A DNA stretch of 39,795 nucleotides from an uncultured Bacilli bacterium (GCA_947626655.1 CANQTA010000009.1:1-39795); one strand, 5' to 3'. Counted from the stretch's first letter, positions 23,240-31,515 are shown. The notes: a model not told the origin generated them from the letters alone. A program made the numbers and translations.

Positions 23240-24511
23240 ATGCGTGATTTAAAAAAAATATTTAGTATTATTTGTTTTAGCTTGGGTGTATTTTTTATGG
23301 CTAGTCCTATAACTAAAGCCGATATTGATTCTTCAACTTCTAAAGATTGGTTAAAATGTGGGGAAGAAGTAACTAGTCCGGAAGGCATTGCTACAAAAAC
23401 TTGTAAAATAACTTTTACGGTTAAAGATACTGCAGCCAATTATAATGCTATTGATGTTACCTTTACAACTTTAGAAAATTTAGTTTTAGATGCTGATTCA
23501 ATTAAATTAGAAGCAGGTTGGAAAAATACTCAAAAAACTGAACGAGTTTTAACTTTTGAAAGTGAAGAATCTAGTTTTAGTGTTGGTGAACATGTCGTTG
23601 GTGAAGTAACTTTTAAAAAAGTAAGACCATCTGAAATATGTAATTTATCTTATCGCTATGATTTTAAAAAGATTGAAAGAAATTGCGTTTTTGAAAATAA
23701 TAAATATTATGATTCTAATGGGAATATTGTGACGGAATTTGAATTTAAAAAAGTTTGTGAAGCTCCTAAATGTGGAATATTAGAAAATGAAGGTCAACAA
23801 TACTATTTCGATGAACAAGGCAAAGAAACAACTAAGGAAGATTATGAAGCTAAATGTTTAGAACATCATTATTGTGAAAAAGTAGAGGATGTTTATTATG
23901 ATATAGATGGTAATGTTACAACTGAGGCTAATTATAATCGTTATTGTGTTAAACATTATTGTGAAGTAATTGAACCAGATATTTATTTTAATAAAAAAGG
24001 GGTTGAAATTGATAAATTAACTTATGAAAAAGAATGTAAAACTCATTCTTGTGAAATCCTAGAAGATGGTACAATTTATGGTAAAAATGGTTCAATAGTT
24101 AATAATATGACTTATGAAAAAGAGTGTTTAACTAATGTTTGTCGCATATTTCCGGATGGAACTCATTTTGATAGCAAAGGTAATGTAGTCGATGCTCTTA
24201 ATTATAAAAAAGAATGTGAAACTTTAAAATGTGAAATATTACAAGATGGTACCATCTATGGTGCTAATGGCGATATAGTAGATGAAATCACTTATAAGCA
24301 ACAATGCGAAGTTAATAACTGTGTTAAAGTTGGTGAATTATTCTATGATAATGAAGGTAACGTCGTTGATGAAAATGTTTATAACGCCATGTGTGGAACT
24401 ATTGAAAATCCTAAAACAGGTATGTCATTGCCAATAATACTAATTAGTGTTATTGGAATAGCAGGTATTACCATGTTAATTCATTTAAAGAAATATAATA
24501 AGTTTATGTAA
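23240..24511 (+). CDS. Sortase-anchored Cys-rich repeat surface protein (NPKTG)
   Basis: A 423-aa cell-wall protein. The signal peptide (~1-27) ends at TKADI. Residues ~28-135 form a beta-rich N-terminal domain with its own Cys pair. Residues ~145-385 hold eight imperfect repeats of 30-34 residues, each with the plan C-E-x-L-x-D-G-x-x-Y-x-x-x-G-N-x-V-x-x-x-x-Y-x-x-x-C, so every unit brings two cysteines. The C-terminus is a full sorting signal: N390-P-K-T-G394, a hydrophobic segment and KKYNKF. NPKTG instead of LPXTG suggests a class-specific sortase. No sortase gene is in the window. Likely disulfide-stabilised rod; the ligand is unknown. The extracytoplasmic thioredoxin-like proteins at 9.2-10.6 kb could help fold it (inference). 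Confidence 0.8.
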   Translation: MRDLKKIFSIICFSLGVFFMASPITKADIDSSTSKDWLKCGEEVTSPEGIATKTCKITFTVKDTAANYNAIDVTFTTLENLVLDADSIKLEAGWKNTQKTERVLTFESEESSFSVGEHVVGEVTFKKVRPSEICNLSYRYDFKKIERNCVFENNKYYDSNGNIVTEFEFKKVCEAPKCGILENEGQQYYFDEQGKETTKEDYEAKCLEHHYCEKVEDVYYDIDGNVTTEANYNRYCVKHYCEVIEPDIYFNKKGVEIDKLTYEKECKTHSCEILEDGTIYGKNGSIVNNMTYEKECLTNVCRIFPDGTHFDSKGNVVDALNYKKECETLKCEILQDGTIYGANGDIVDEITYKQQCEVNNCVKVGELFYDNEGNVVDENVYNAMCGTIENPKTGMSLPIILISVIGIAGITMLIHLKKYNKFM

Positions 24512-24539
24512 TAAAACAAATAATTAATTTGTGAAAAAG

Positions 24540-24565
24540 AAGATGTGTGACAAGCTCATCTTTTT
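24540..24565 (+). terminator. Terminator after the NPKTG protein gene
   Basis: AAGATG and CATCTT pair around an 11-nt loop and are followed by Ts. The second Rpn repeat begins in its T tract. Confidence 0.65.
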
Positions 24566-24609
24566 AAATGTCGAAAAATAAGAAGTTTTGACATCATTTG
24601 TCGAAAGTA

Positions 24610-24637
24610 TTGCAAGTAGTAAAATAAAAGCTAAAAT
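24610..24637 (+). promoter_or_regulatory. Promoter of Rpn gene B
   Basis: TTGCAA, a 16-bp spacer and TAAAAT, the same as in copy A. Confidence 0.5.
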
Positions 24638-24666
24638 AAGTAACTCGAGAAAGAGAGAAGAAGATA

Positions 24667-25488
24667 ATGCGTAAAAAATTTTATACTTTGAATAATGATC
24701 GAATGTTTAAGACAATTATGTTAAATGATAATAATGAATTATTAGAAAAAATAATTAGTGATATTTTAGAAGAAAAAATAACTATTAAAATAGTAAAACC
24801 AACTGAATTACCAATTCTAAATATGGGGATGAAATTAAATGTCTTAGATGTTGTAGTAGAAACGGAAAATCATGAAACAATAAATGTGGAAGTAAATCCT
24901 TGTTTTGATGAAATAATAAAGAAAAGAAATATTATCTATTTAGCTACTTTGTGTAGTCAAATAGCAAAGAAAGGTAAATTATTAGAAGATAATAAAATAA
25001 TCCAAATCAATTTAAATTATAATGATATTGGTCATTTAAAAGAAGATTATATGTTAATAGATAGAATAAATGGTGGGGTATATAGTGAAGACATTCGGAT
25101 AATCAATGTCAATCTTGTAGAATATAAAAGAATGTGGTATGATAAAAATATCCAAGGGGATTTAGAACATATCTATTTAGTAATGTTAAGTGCTAGTAAA
25201 GAAGAAATAGAAAAATTAAGTAAGCAAGATAAATTAGTAAGGGAGGTCGAGGAAAAAATGTTTGTAATCAATGATGATGATAGTATAACAAGATTAGTAT
25301 CTTATGAAGAAGAAGCCAAAATGATTCAAGAAGCCAGAGAACGTTATGCCAGAAATGAAGGCATTAATTTAGTTGCTAAAAATATGTTAAAAGAACATAT
25401 TCCAATGGAAACTATAGTTAAAACAACTAACTTAAGTAAAGAAGAAATAATAAAATTGCAAAATAATATTTCAAAATCTACCATATAA
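24667..25488 (+). CDS. Rpn family recombination-promoting nuclease, copy B
   Basis: A 273-aa paralogue of the gene at 1486, identical in protein sequence for about the first 232 residues, including the D..EVN nuclease core. The tail differs: after YARNEGI it continues NLVAKNMLKEHIPMETIVK, then TTNLSKEEIIKLQNNISKSTI. Copy A instead has an extra TGKETGIKQTK segment and KGMSIKDIKEVTGLKDEE. Both tails keep the KNMLK and EEIIKLQNN anchors, so the same helical fold carries different surface residues. An internal start at codon 198 (ATG 25258, GAGG at 5-nt spacing) could give a 76-aa C-terminal protein. It is followed closely by lon, which has its own ribosome site. Confidence 0.8.
   Translation: MRKKFYTLNNDRMFKTIMLNDNNELLEKIISDILEEKITIKIVKPTELPILNMGMKLNVLDVVVETENHETINVEVNPCFDEIIKKRNIIYLATLCSQIAKKGKLLEDNKIIQINLNYNDIGHLKEDYMLIDRINGGVYSEDIRIINVNLVEYKRMWYDKNIQGDLEHIYLVMLSASKEEIEKLSKQDKLVREVEEKMFVINDDDSITRLVSYEEEAKMIQEARERYARNEGINLVAKNMLKEHIPMETIVKTTNLSKEEIIKLQNNISKSTI
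25241..25260 (+). promoter_or_regulatory. Internal Shine-Dalgarno and ATG inside Rpn gene B
   Basis: GGGAGGT and then GAGG lie before the in-frame ATG at 25258 (codon 198). Silent changes relative to copy A (GTT to GTC, GAA to GAG) create the second, better-spaced GAGG. It may direct synthesis of a C-terminal fragment. Confidence 0.45.
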
Positions 25489-25584
25489 ATTTTCTTCTTT
25501 TTTTTAGTAAAAAAATTCCCATTATCCTTTACAAAAACTGAAAATTTCATTATAATAAAATTTAGATTTTGGAGGTGCAAAATA

Positions 25585-27879
25585 ATGGAATATCCACTAC
25601 TAGTTATGCTCTTAAAAGATTTAGTTATTTTGCCTTTTCAAGAAATAAAACTTGAGTTAAAAGATGAAAATAGTAAAAAAATAATAAAAATAAGTTCGAA
25701 AAAATATAATGATCGGGTTTTAATTGTTTCACCCCTTAATATGGGAACTTCTTCAGTTGATGATTTACCAAAAGTGGGAGTCATTGCTGTTATTAAAAGT
25801 AAAATTGATTTACCTAATGGTAATTTACGGCTTACTTTAAGAGGTGAAAAAAGAGTTAGAGTATTAGAATATGAATCTTTTAGTCAAGATATTTTAGCGT
25901 CTTATGTTACCGATATTGTTTTACCTAAATTTGAAGTTACAGGGGAAGAAGTTATTAAAAATAAATTAAAAGACATATTAAAAGAATTTATTGATAGTAA
26001 TCCAAGTGTTTCGAATAGTATTTTAAAAACTATTGAAGAAAATAATGATTTAAGTTTTTTAACCGATGTGGTTACTTCATTTTTGCCACTTAAAACTATT
26101 CAAAAACAAGCATATATGCAAGAAATAAATAGTGAAAAGCGTGCTTTATCTTTAATTAGAGATATTAAAATGGAAATAAAATATCAAAAGTTAGATGAAA
26201 AAATTGAACATAGTGTCGAAATTAAATTGTCTAATGAACAAGAAGAATTTTATTTAAAAGAAAAATTAAAAGAAATCGAAAAAACTTTAGGTTATAATAC
26301 CAAAAATGATATTTTAGAATATAATGAATTGTTAAATAATTTACATTTGGATAGTAAGACAGAACAAAAAATTCACAATGAAATTAAAAAGTTAGAATGT
26401 ATGCCAGAATCATCACCTGAAATAAGTGTCTTAAGAAGTTACTTAGATTGGATACTAAATTTGCCATGGCATTTAGAAAGCAAAGAAAATCTTAATGCTA
26501 AAAATGTTTTAGCTAGTTTAAATAAAAGCCACTATGGTTTAGAAAGTATTAAAAATCGTATTGAAGATTATGTCAACATCAAAAATATTAATCCTGATAT
26601 TAGTAGTCCTATTATATGTTTAGTGGGGCCACCTGGAGTTGGTAAAACAACTATTACGGAAAGTATCGCTTTATCTTTAAATAGAGAATTTGCTAAAATA
26701 AGTGTCGGGGGATTAAATGATGCGACTGAACTAGTTGGCTCAAGACGGACCTACTTAGGTAGTCTTCCTGGTAAAATTATTCAAGCTTTACGAAAATGTA
26801 ATACTAATAATCCAGTTATTTTAATTGATGAAGTAGATAAAATGGTGAAAGATTATAAAGGAGATCCCGCTAGTACTTTGTTAGATATTTTAGACAGTAA
26901 TCAAAATAAAAATTTTATTGATAATTACATTGAAGAACCTTTTGATTTAAGTCACGTTTTGTTTATTTTAACAGCTAATAGTAAAGATAATATTCCCTAT
27001 ACATTATATGATCGTTTAGAAGTAATTGAATTATCTAGTTATACAGTTTTTGAAAAATTAGATATGGCCAAAAAATATTTGTTACCAAAAATTTATGATG
27101 ATTTTAAAATGTCCAAAAAATTAGTTATGAAAGATGAAACTTTGATATATTTAATTAATAATTATACGAAAGAGGCAGGAGTGCGCAATTTAGCCCGTGT
27201 TTTAAGAACTTTAGTAACTAAAGTCATAACTAGTAAAAATGAGTCTTTAACAGTAACAACAACTGATTTAAGTAAATATTTAAAAGATGATGTGGTTGAA
27301 TTAGAAAATACCAAGATAACGACTTCGGGGATTGTTAATGCTTTAGCTTATACAGATATTGGGGGAACATCTTTAAGATGCGAAGCTAGTATTTATAATG
27401 GTGAAGAAAAAATTATTGTAACTGGTTCTTTGGGATCTGTTTTAAAAGAAAGTATTCAAGTTGCTATTTCATATATTAAAGAACAAGGTTATGTTAGTAA
27501 TACCGTATTTTATAATCATACTATTCATATTCATCTCTTAGATGGCGCTACTAAAAAAGAAGGACCATCATGTGGGGTGGCTATTACAACCGCTTTGCTT
27601 TCAAAGTTGTTAGATGTTCCGGTAAGTGAAGAAGTAGCTTTTACTGGTGAAATATCTTTAAAAGGCAATATTTTACGAATTGGTGGTTTAAAGGAAAAGC
27701 TAATCGCGGCCTATAATGCTGGCATAAAAAAAGTCTATATTCCTGCGACTAATGAGAGTGAATTAGCTAATATTCCTCTACCTATTTTAGAAAAAATAGA
27801 AATTAAATTAGTAAGTAATTATGAAACTATTTATAATGATGTTTTTGCTTCTAAAAATTCTGAAAATAATATAGCATAA
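25585..27879 (+). CDS. lon: ATP-dependent Lon protease (endopeptidase La)
   Basis: A 764-aa LonA protease degrading misfolded and regulatory proteins in the cytoplasm. The N-terminal substrate domain covers residues ~1-195 (LLVMLLKDLVILPFQE...). The AAA+ module has Walker A GPPGVGKT (K354) and Walker B VILIDEVDK. The protease domain has the Ser-Lys dyad S662 in KKEGPSCGVA and K705 in GGLKEKLIAAYN, 43 residues apart as in E. coli. The residue after Ser is Cys, where most LonA have Ala. Slightly shorter than usual. GGAGG lies 8 nt before the ATG. The next genes are spoVID- and ysxE-like, a Bacillus-like neighbourhood. Confidence 0.97.
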   Translation: MEYPLLVMLLKDLVILPFQEIKLELKDENSKKIIKISSKKYNDRVLIVSPLNMGTSSVDDLPKVGVIAVIKSKIDLPNGNLRLTLRGEKRVRVLEYESFSQDILASYVTDIVLPKFEVTGEEVIKNKLKDILKEFIDSNPSVSNSILKTIEENNDLSFLTDVVTSFLPLKTIQKQAYMQEINSEKRALSLIRDIKMEIKYQKLDEKIEHSVEIKLSNEQEEFYLKEKLKEIEKTLGYNTKNDILEYNELLNNLHLDSKTEQKIHNEIKKLECMPESSPEISVLRSYLDWILNLPWHLESKENLNAKNVLASLNKSHYGLESIKNRIEDYVNIKNINPDISSPIICLVGPPGVGKTTITESIALSLNREFAKISVGGLNDATELVGSRRTYLGSLPGKIIQALRKCNTNNPVILIDEVDKMVKDYKGDPASTLLDILDSNQNKNFIDNYIEEPFDLSHVLFILTANSKDNIPYTLYDRLEVIELSSYTVFEKLDMAKKYLLPKIYDDFKMSKKLVMKDETLIYLINNYTKEAGVRNLARVLRTLVTKVITSKNESLTVTTTDLSKYLKDDVVELENTKITTSGIVNALAYTDIGGTSLRCEASIYNGEEKIIVTGSLGSVLKESIQVAISYIKEQGYVSNTVFYNHTIHIHLLDGATKKEGPSCGVAITTALLSKLLDVPVSEEVAFTGEISLKGNILRIGGLKEKLIAAYNAGIKKVYIPATNESELANIPLPILEKIEIKLVSNYETIYNDVFASKNSENNIA

Positions 27880-27928
27880 GTTATATTATTTTTTTCTAAT
27901 ACATATTATTTTTTAGGAGATGAATAAT

Positions 27929-28726
27929 ATGTTTATTAAAATACCTTTTGAAAGTACCATTGATTTTAAAACCAATATATCGGAAGTCACTAAAATGTCT
28001 TTAGAGCATGATTTTAATGTTTCAGGTGGTGTAGTATTGGGTAATTTTTATATAAGTGGTGAATATAAGGCCCATGAAGTAAGTGTCAATAAAGAACCAT
28101 TTAAATATACTTTACCTTTTACAGTGGAAATATCAGATCGTATTAAAGAAGATACTTTAGAATTTAATATTGAAGATTTTTCTTATGATATTGTTGATCA
28201 TAAAGCTTTGAAGGTGAATATTGAATATTCTTTGAGTGCTGATGAAAAAGAAGAAGAGGAATTATTTACCAGAGTTGATGAGAGTGAATTAGAAAGTGAG
28301 TTAGCTTTTATTGATAATTTTTTAGATAATAATGAAAAAGAAGAAACTTCAAAGGAAAGTGTAAAAGTAGTAGAAGAGCCTAGCGAAGAATTAACAAAAC
28401 CTACCTATACATTAACTATTGAGGATAATTCGGAAAGAGAAGATGCTGCTGCTAAAAAAGAAGAAGCAAAAGAAGATGAAAAAGAAGCAGAAAGTACAGA
28501 AACCAAAGAAAGATTAACTGCCGAAGAAGAAAAAACAATTATGGAAACTATCAAATCAAGTGATGATACTTTTGTAACTTATCATGTTCATATAGTTAAA
28601 GAAAATGAAACTATAGAATCAATTAGTGCTTTGTATAGTGTTCCTACAACTTTAATTAGTGAATATAATACTATTGATAATTTAAATACGGGTGATAAAA
28701 TATTAATTCCGAAATGTGATGAATAA
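27929..28726 (+). CDS. SpoVID-like spore-coat morphogenetic protein with LysM
   Basis: A 265-aa protein. The N-terminal ~110 residues (FIKIPFESTIDF...GGVVLGNFYISGEYKAHEV...YTLPFTVEISDRI) look like the SPOCS domain at the start of Bacillus SpoVID. A long acidic, Lys/Glu-rich linker (~115-210) follows. The last 48 residues are a LysM domain (YHVHIVKENETIESISALY...LISEYNTIDNLNTGDKILIP). SpoVID drives spore encasement. Here the protein is about half the Bacillus size. Position downstream of lon and 8-base overlap with a YsxE-like gene match the Bacillus order. The ATG at 27929 is preferred to 27920, which abuts the AGGAG. Assignment rests on architecture and synteny. Confidence 0.7.
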   Translation: MFIKIPFESTIDFKTNISEVTKMSLEHDFNVSGGVVLGNFYISGEYKAHEVSVNKEPFKYTLPFTVEISDRIKEDTLEFNIEDFSYDIVDHKALKVNIEYSLSADEKEEEELFTRVDESELESELAFIDNFLDNNEKEETSKESVKVVEEPSEELTKPTYTLTIEDNSEREDAAAKKEEAKEDEKEAESTETKERLTAEEEKTIMETIKSSDDTFVTYHVHIVKENETIESISALYSVPTTLISEYNTIDNLNTGDKILIPKCDE

Positions 28727-29630
28727 AATTGAATCTTTAAAATCCTTATATAAACCTTTTCGTTATACTATTAAAGGTAATTGCACAATTTTAGAAACAA
28801 CATCTGGTAATTTTGTTGTTAAGAAAAAACCACCTAATAAAGATTTACCGGGCATTTTTAATTATTTAAGAACTCGTGATTTTAATTATTTTCCAACTAT
28901 TTATGCTGGTAGTCGTGATGACAATTATGTTTATGAATATTTGGAGGAAGATGGAATAATTAATCCAACTAAGAGTGAAGATTTAATAAATGTGGTAGCA
29001 TTGTTACACTCTAAAACTTCTTTTAATAAAGAAGTATCGGAAGAAACTTATAAAGAAATTTATGAAAATATTAAAAATAATATCTTATATTTAAAAGATT
29101 ATTATTTAAGGTATTATGATTTATTTTTAAAAAGTATTTATATGGCACCGAGTGAGTATGAGTTTACGCGTAATTATTCGAAAATTAAAGCTGCTCTGGC
29201 ATTTACGGAAAGAGAACTCGATGATTGGTATAGTATGGTTAAAGATAAAAAAAGTGAGCGAATATCGCTTATTCATAATAATTTGAGTTTAGAACATTAC
29301 TTAAAAAGTGCCAATCGCGATTATTTAATCAGTTGGGATCAAGCTAAATTTGATACTCCAGTTTTAGATTTGGTTAAATTGTATCAAAATAATTTTTGGG
29401 AATTAGAATTTGCAACTATCTATAATCGTTATTTAGCTATTACTAGTTTAACAGCTAGTGAACAAAAATTATTCTTTATTTTAATTTCTTTAGTGCCAGA
29501 AATTGATTTTAATAAACACAAAAATTCCGAATTTAATGCTTGTAAAGATATGCGTCAAAAATTAGATTATATTTATAAAACTGAAGCATTTTTAAAACCA
29601 TACTATGCGACTGATACAGAGAATGAGTAA
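28719..29630 (+). CDS. YsxE/CotS-like kinase-fold protein
   Basis: A 303-aa protein with an aminoglycoside-phosphotransferase/CotS-like fold. The N-lobe is SLYKPFRYTIKGNCTILETTSGNFVVKKKP. The linker contains YVYEYLEEDG. The catalytic region reads ERISLIHNNLSLEHYLKSANRDYLISWDQAKFDTPVLDLVKLYQN, matching the H-x-D/N-x...W-D/E...P..DL pattern; the usual catalytic Asp is Asn (HNNLS) here, so activity is doubtful. In Bacillus, ysxE follows spoVID, and relatives (CotS, YutH) are coat proteins. The ATG at 28719 overlaps the upstream stop by 8 bases. A terminator follows about 140 bases downstream. Confidence 0.7.
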   Translation: MNKIESLKSLYKPFRYTIKGNCTILETTSGNFVVKKKPPNKDLPGIFNYLRTRDFNYFPTIYAGSRDDNYVYEYLEEDGIINPTKSEDLINVVALLHSKTSFNKEVSEETYKEIYENIKNNILYLKDYYLRYYDLFLKSIYMAPSEYEFTRNYSKIKAALAFTERELDDWYSMVKDKKSERISLIHNNLSLEHYLKSANRDYLISWDQAKFDTPVLDLVKLYQNNFWELEFATIYNRYLAITSLTASEQKLFFILISLVPEIDFNKHKNSEFNACKDMRQKLDYIYKTEAFLKPYYATDTENE

Positions 29631-29765
29631 AAATATTTCGACGAAAAGAATAAAAATATTGTATCTAAACGGTAAAATAAAAGTGATTATTAATTGATAG
29701 AATATTAATATACATAAACCAATGGCACATAAAATATAAAATGTAGGATTATTTCTTCTTGGCAT
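29592..29765 (-). CDS. Possible small two-span membrane protein (57 aa)
   Basis: The minus-strand frame begins MPRRNNPTFYILCAIGLCIL and continues with a second hydrophobic stretch (FILFVEIFLLILCI). A positively charged N-terminus and an AGGTG ribosome site 6 nt upstream support it, and most of it lies in an otherwise empty interval. It overlaps the 3' end of the ysxE-like gene by 39 bases. Hydrophobic antisense frames are common in AT-rich DNA, so it may be spurious. Confidence 0.35.
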   Translation of the reverse strand: MPRRNNPTFYILCAIGLCILIFYQLIITFILPFRYNIFILFVEIFLLILCISRIVWF

Positions 29766-29771
29766 AAGAAT

Positions 29772-29805
29772 CACCTATAATAATATATTGTAGGTGTCTT
29801 TTTTT
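29772..29805 (+). terminator. Terminator of the lon-spoVID-ysxE region
   Basis: CACCTA and TAGGTG form a 6-bp stem around an AT-rich 13-nt loop that can pair further, followed by TCTTTTTTT. Confidence 0.65.
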
Positions 29806-29840
29806 GGTTCCTCAAGCTAGAAAAAAATTTTTTAAAAAAA

Positions 29841-29868
29841 TTAGCACTCATATATTGACAAGTGCTAA
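29841..29868 (+). promoter_or_regulatory. CIRCE operator 1 (HrcA binding site), spacer 1 nt longer than usual
   Basis: TTAGCACTC and AAGTGCTAA are the two CIRCE arms; 8 of 9 bases are symmetric. They are separated by 10 bases, whereas the classical element has 9 and GAGTGCTAA. The right arm overlaps the last base of the -35 hexamer. Confidence 0.85.
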
Positions 29869-29883
29869 GCATAATATTATAAT
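29855..29883 (+). promoter_or_regulatory. hrcA-grpE-dnaK promoter
   Basis: TTGACA, an exact 17-bp spacer and TATAAT, both full consensus, lying between and partly inside the CIRCE elements. Confidence 0.85.
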
Positions 29884-29887
29884 AGAT

Positions 29888-29914
29888 TTAGCATTTTGAG
29901 AGAAAGAGTGCTAA
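29888..29914 (+). promoter_or_regulatory. CIRCE operator 2
   Basis: TTAGCATTT, 9 bases, GAGTGCTAA: standard spacing with a perfect right arm and a left arm degenerate in its last three bases. It begins 5 bases after the -10, so it covers the transcription start. The ATG at 29915 follows directly. Confidence 0.75.
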
Positions 29915-29929
29915 ATGCGTGGTGATGTA

Positions 29930-30943
29930 ATGTTAATGGATGAAAGAAAAAAATCTTTATTAAAAGAAATAGTAGAAGGATATGTCAAGACGGTTAAACC
30001 AGTAGGTAGTAAATCTTTATGTAAAAAGTTAAAATGCTCTAGTGCTACGATTAGAAATGAAATGGCAATTTTAGAAAAGTTAGGCTATATTGAAAAAAAT
30101 CATATTTCTAGTGGACGGGTACCCAGTGAAAAGGGTTATCATTACTATGTAGAGAATTTAATGCAAGCCAAAGATTTAACTGGCGAAGATATGCTAAAAT
30201 TACAAACTATTTTTCAAAATAATGAACTAGTAGTTAGTGATGCCGTTGCTCAATGTTTAGAAATTATTAGTGATTTAACTAATTATACTTCGGTTGTTTT
30301 AGGTAAGAGTAGTGATGATAATTTATTAAAGCAAATTAATATTATTGCTTTAGATGATAATAAAGTTATCGCGGTAGTTTGTACTGATAAAGGGGTTGTT
30401 GAAAATAAGCAATTTATCTTAGCAGGTAATCCAGATATTAAGGAAATTGTTAAGACTGGTGATATGATTAATAAAATGTTAGTAGGAACTCCGATTAATA
30501 AAGTATCAGAAAAGCTAGAGTTTGAAATAAAACCAGTTATAGCTAAAAAAGTTAAAGATTACGAAACCGTCTATAATATTTTCTATGATGCTTTTAATGA
30601 TTTTTTACTTCATAATACCAATATTCATGTATCAGGTCGAGTTAATTTACTGAAAGAGCCGGAATATGAAGAGGCAAAGGATATTAAAAGAATCGCCAAT
30701 AAATTAGAAGATGAGTCATTTAAAGAAATGGTTAGTAAAATTGATAATAATGATGAATTACAAATTTATATTGGTAAAGATTCGAAATTCGATGATAATG
30801 TTACAGTCATTAAGAGAAAATATAAAACAGGTGGTGAAGAAGGAACAATTGCTATTATTGGTCCTAAAAGAATGCAATATGAGAGAGTTGTTTCACTTCT
30901 TAATTACTTAGTAGATGGACTGGAGGGAAGAAATGGAAAATAA
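29930..30943 (+). CDS. hrcA: Heat-inducible transcription repressor HrcA
   Basis: The 337-aa repressor of class I heat-shock genes, binding CIRCE and helped by GroEL. The winged-helix N-terminus is clear: LLKEIVEGYVKTVKPVGSKSLCKKLKCSSATIRNEMAILEKLGYI, then HISSGRVPSEKGYHYYVE. The C-terminal GAF-like domain ends with GTIAIIGPKRMQYERVVSLLNYL. The start is set at 29930 (MLMDERKK), which matches the family and has GGTGAT just upstream. The ATG at 29915 directly abuts CIRCE 2 and would add five atypical residues (MRGDV). It heads the heat-shock operon and controls it through the two CIRCE sites. It overlaps grpE by 11 bases. Confidence 0.95.
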   Translation: MLMDERKKSLLKEIVEGYVKTVKPVGSKSLCKKLKCSSATIRNEMAILEKLGYIEKNHISSGRVPSEKGYHYYVENLMQAKDLTGEDMLKLQTIFQNNELVVSDAVAQCLEIISDLTNYTSVVLGKSSDDNLLKQINIIALDDNKVIAVVCTDKGVVENKQFILAGNPDIKEIVKTGDMINKMLVGTPINKVSEKLEFEIKPVIAKKVKDYETVYNIFYDAFNDFLLHNTNIHVSGRVNLLKEPEYEEAKDIKRIANKLEDESFKEMVSKIDNNDELQIYIGKDSKFDDNVTVIKRKYKTGGEEGTIAIIGPKRMQYERVVSLLNYLVDGLEGRNGK

Positions 30944-31466
30944 GGAAGAAGAAAAAGTGGAAACTTTAGAAACTCCTAAAGTGAAAGAGAAAAAGAAAGA
31001 TAAAAAATGTCATGAAGAAATAGCTAAATTACAAGAAGAAAAAATGGCTTTAAATGATAAATTATTAAGAATTAGTGCTGAGATGCAAAACATGCGTAAA
31101 AGATATGAAGATGAAATAGCTAGAATATATAAATATGAAGGGGAAGACTTGATTGAAAAAATACTCACGATTGTTGATAATTTTGAAAGAGCTATTTCCT
31201 TAGATGATAGTAATTTATCTGATGAATTATCTAAATTCTTAAGTGGTTTTAAAATGATTTATGGTAATCTTTTAAATATCTTAAATGATTTAGATGTTAA
31301 AGAAATAGAGTGTTTAGATAAAGATTTTGATCCTAATACAATGGAAGCAGTCTTAACCTATCATGAAGAGGGATTAGAACCTAATAAAGTGGTTGATGTG
31401 ATGCAAAAAGGATATACATATAAAGATAAAGTTATTCGTGTTGCTATGGTTAAGGTAAGCGAATAA
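30933..31466 (+). CDS. grpE: Nucleotide exchange factor GrpE
   Basis: A 177-aa co-chaperone that releases ADP from DnaK. A charged, disordered N-terminus (~1-35) leads into the long dimerising coiled coil (EEIAKLQEEKMALNDKLLRISAEMQNMRKRYEDE). The beta-domain contains LTIVDNFERAISLDD, DKDFDPNTMEAVLTY and VVDVMQKGYTYKDKVIRVAMVKV, the family signature. The ATG at 30933, behind GGAGGGAAGAA, is preferred to the upstream ATG at 30915 and overlaps the hrcA end. Confidence 0.96.
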   Translation: MENKEEEKVETLETPKVKEKKKDKKCHEEIAKLQEEKMALNDKLLRISAEMQNMRKRYEDEIARIYKYEGEDLIEKILTIVDNFERAISLDDSNLSDELSKFLSGFKMIYGNLLNILNDLDVKEIECLDKDFDPNTMEAVLTYHEEGLEPNKVVDVMQKGYTYKDKVIRVAMVKVSE

Positions 31467-31515
31467 AAAAACTATAAGTTACTATAAGAATGATTTAAAG
31501 AAAGGATGATTAATT

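Larger units (their letters stand above)
24559..25361 (+). repeat. Rpn repeat, copy B (803 bp, near-identical to 1378-2180)
   Basis: Direct-orientation partner of the segment at 1378-2180, including upstream region, promoter and most of the nuclease gene. Differences cluster in the upstream inverted repeat and after base 25210. The region around codon 198 shows several silent changes. Confidence 0.85.
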
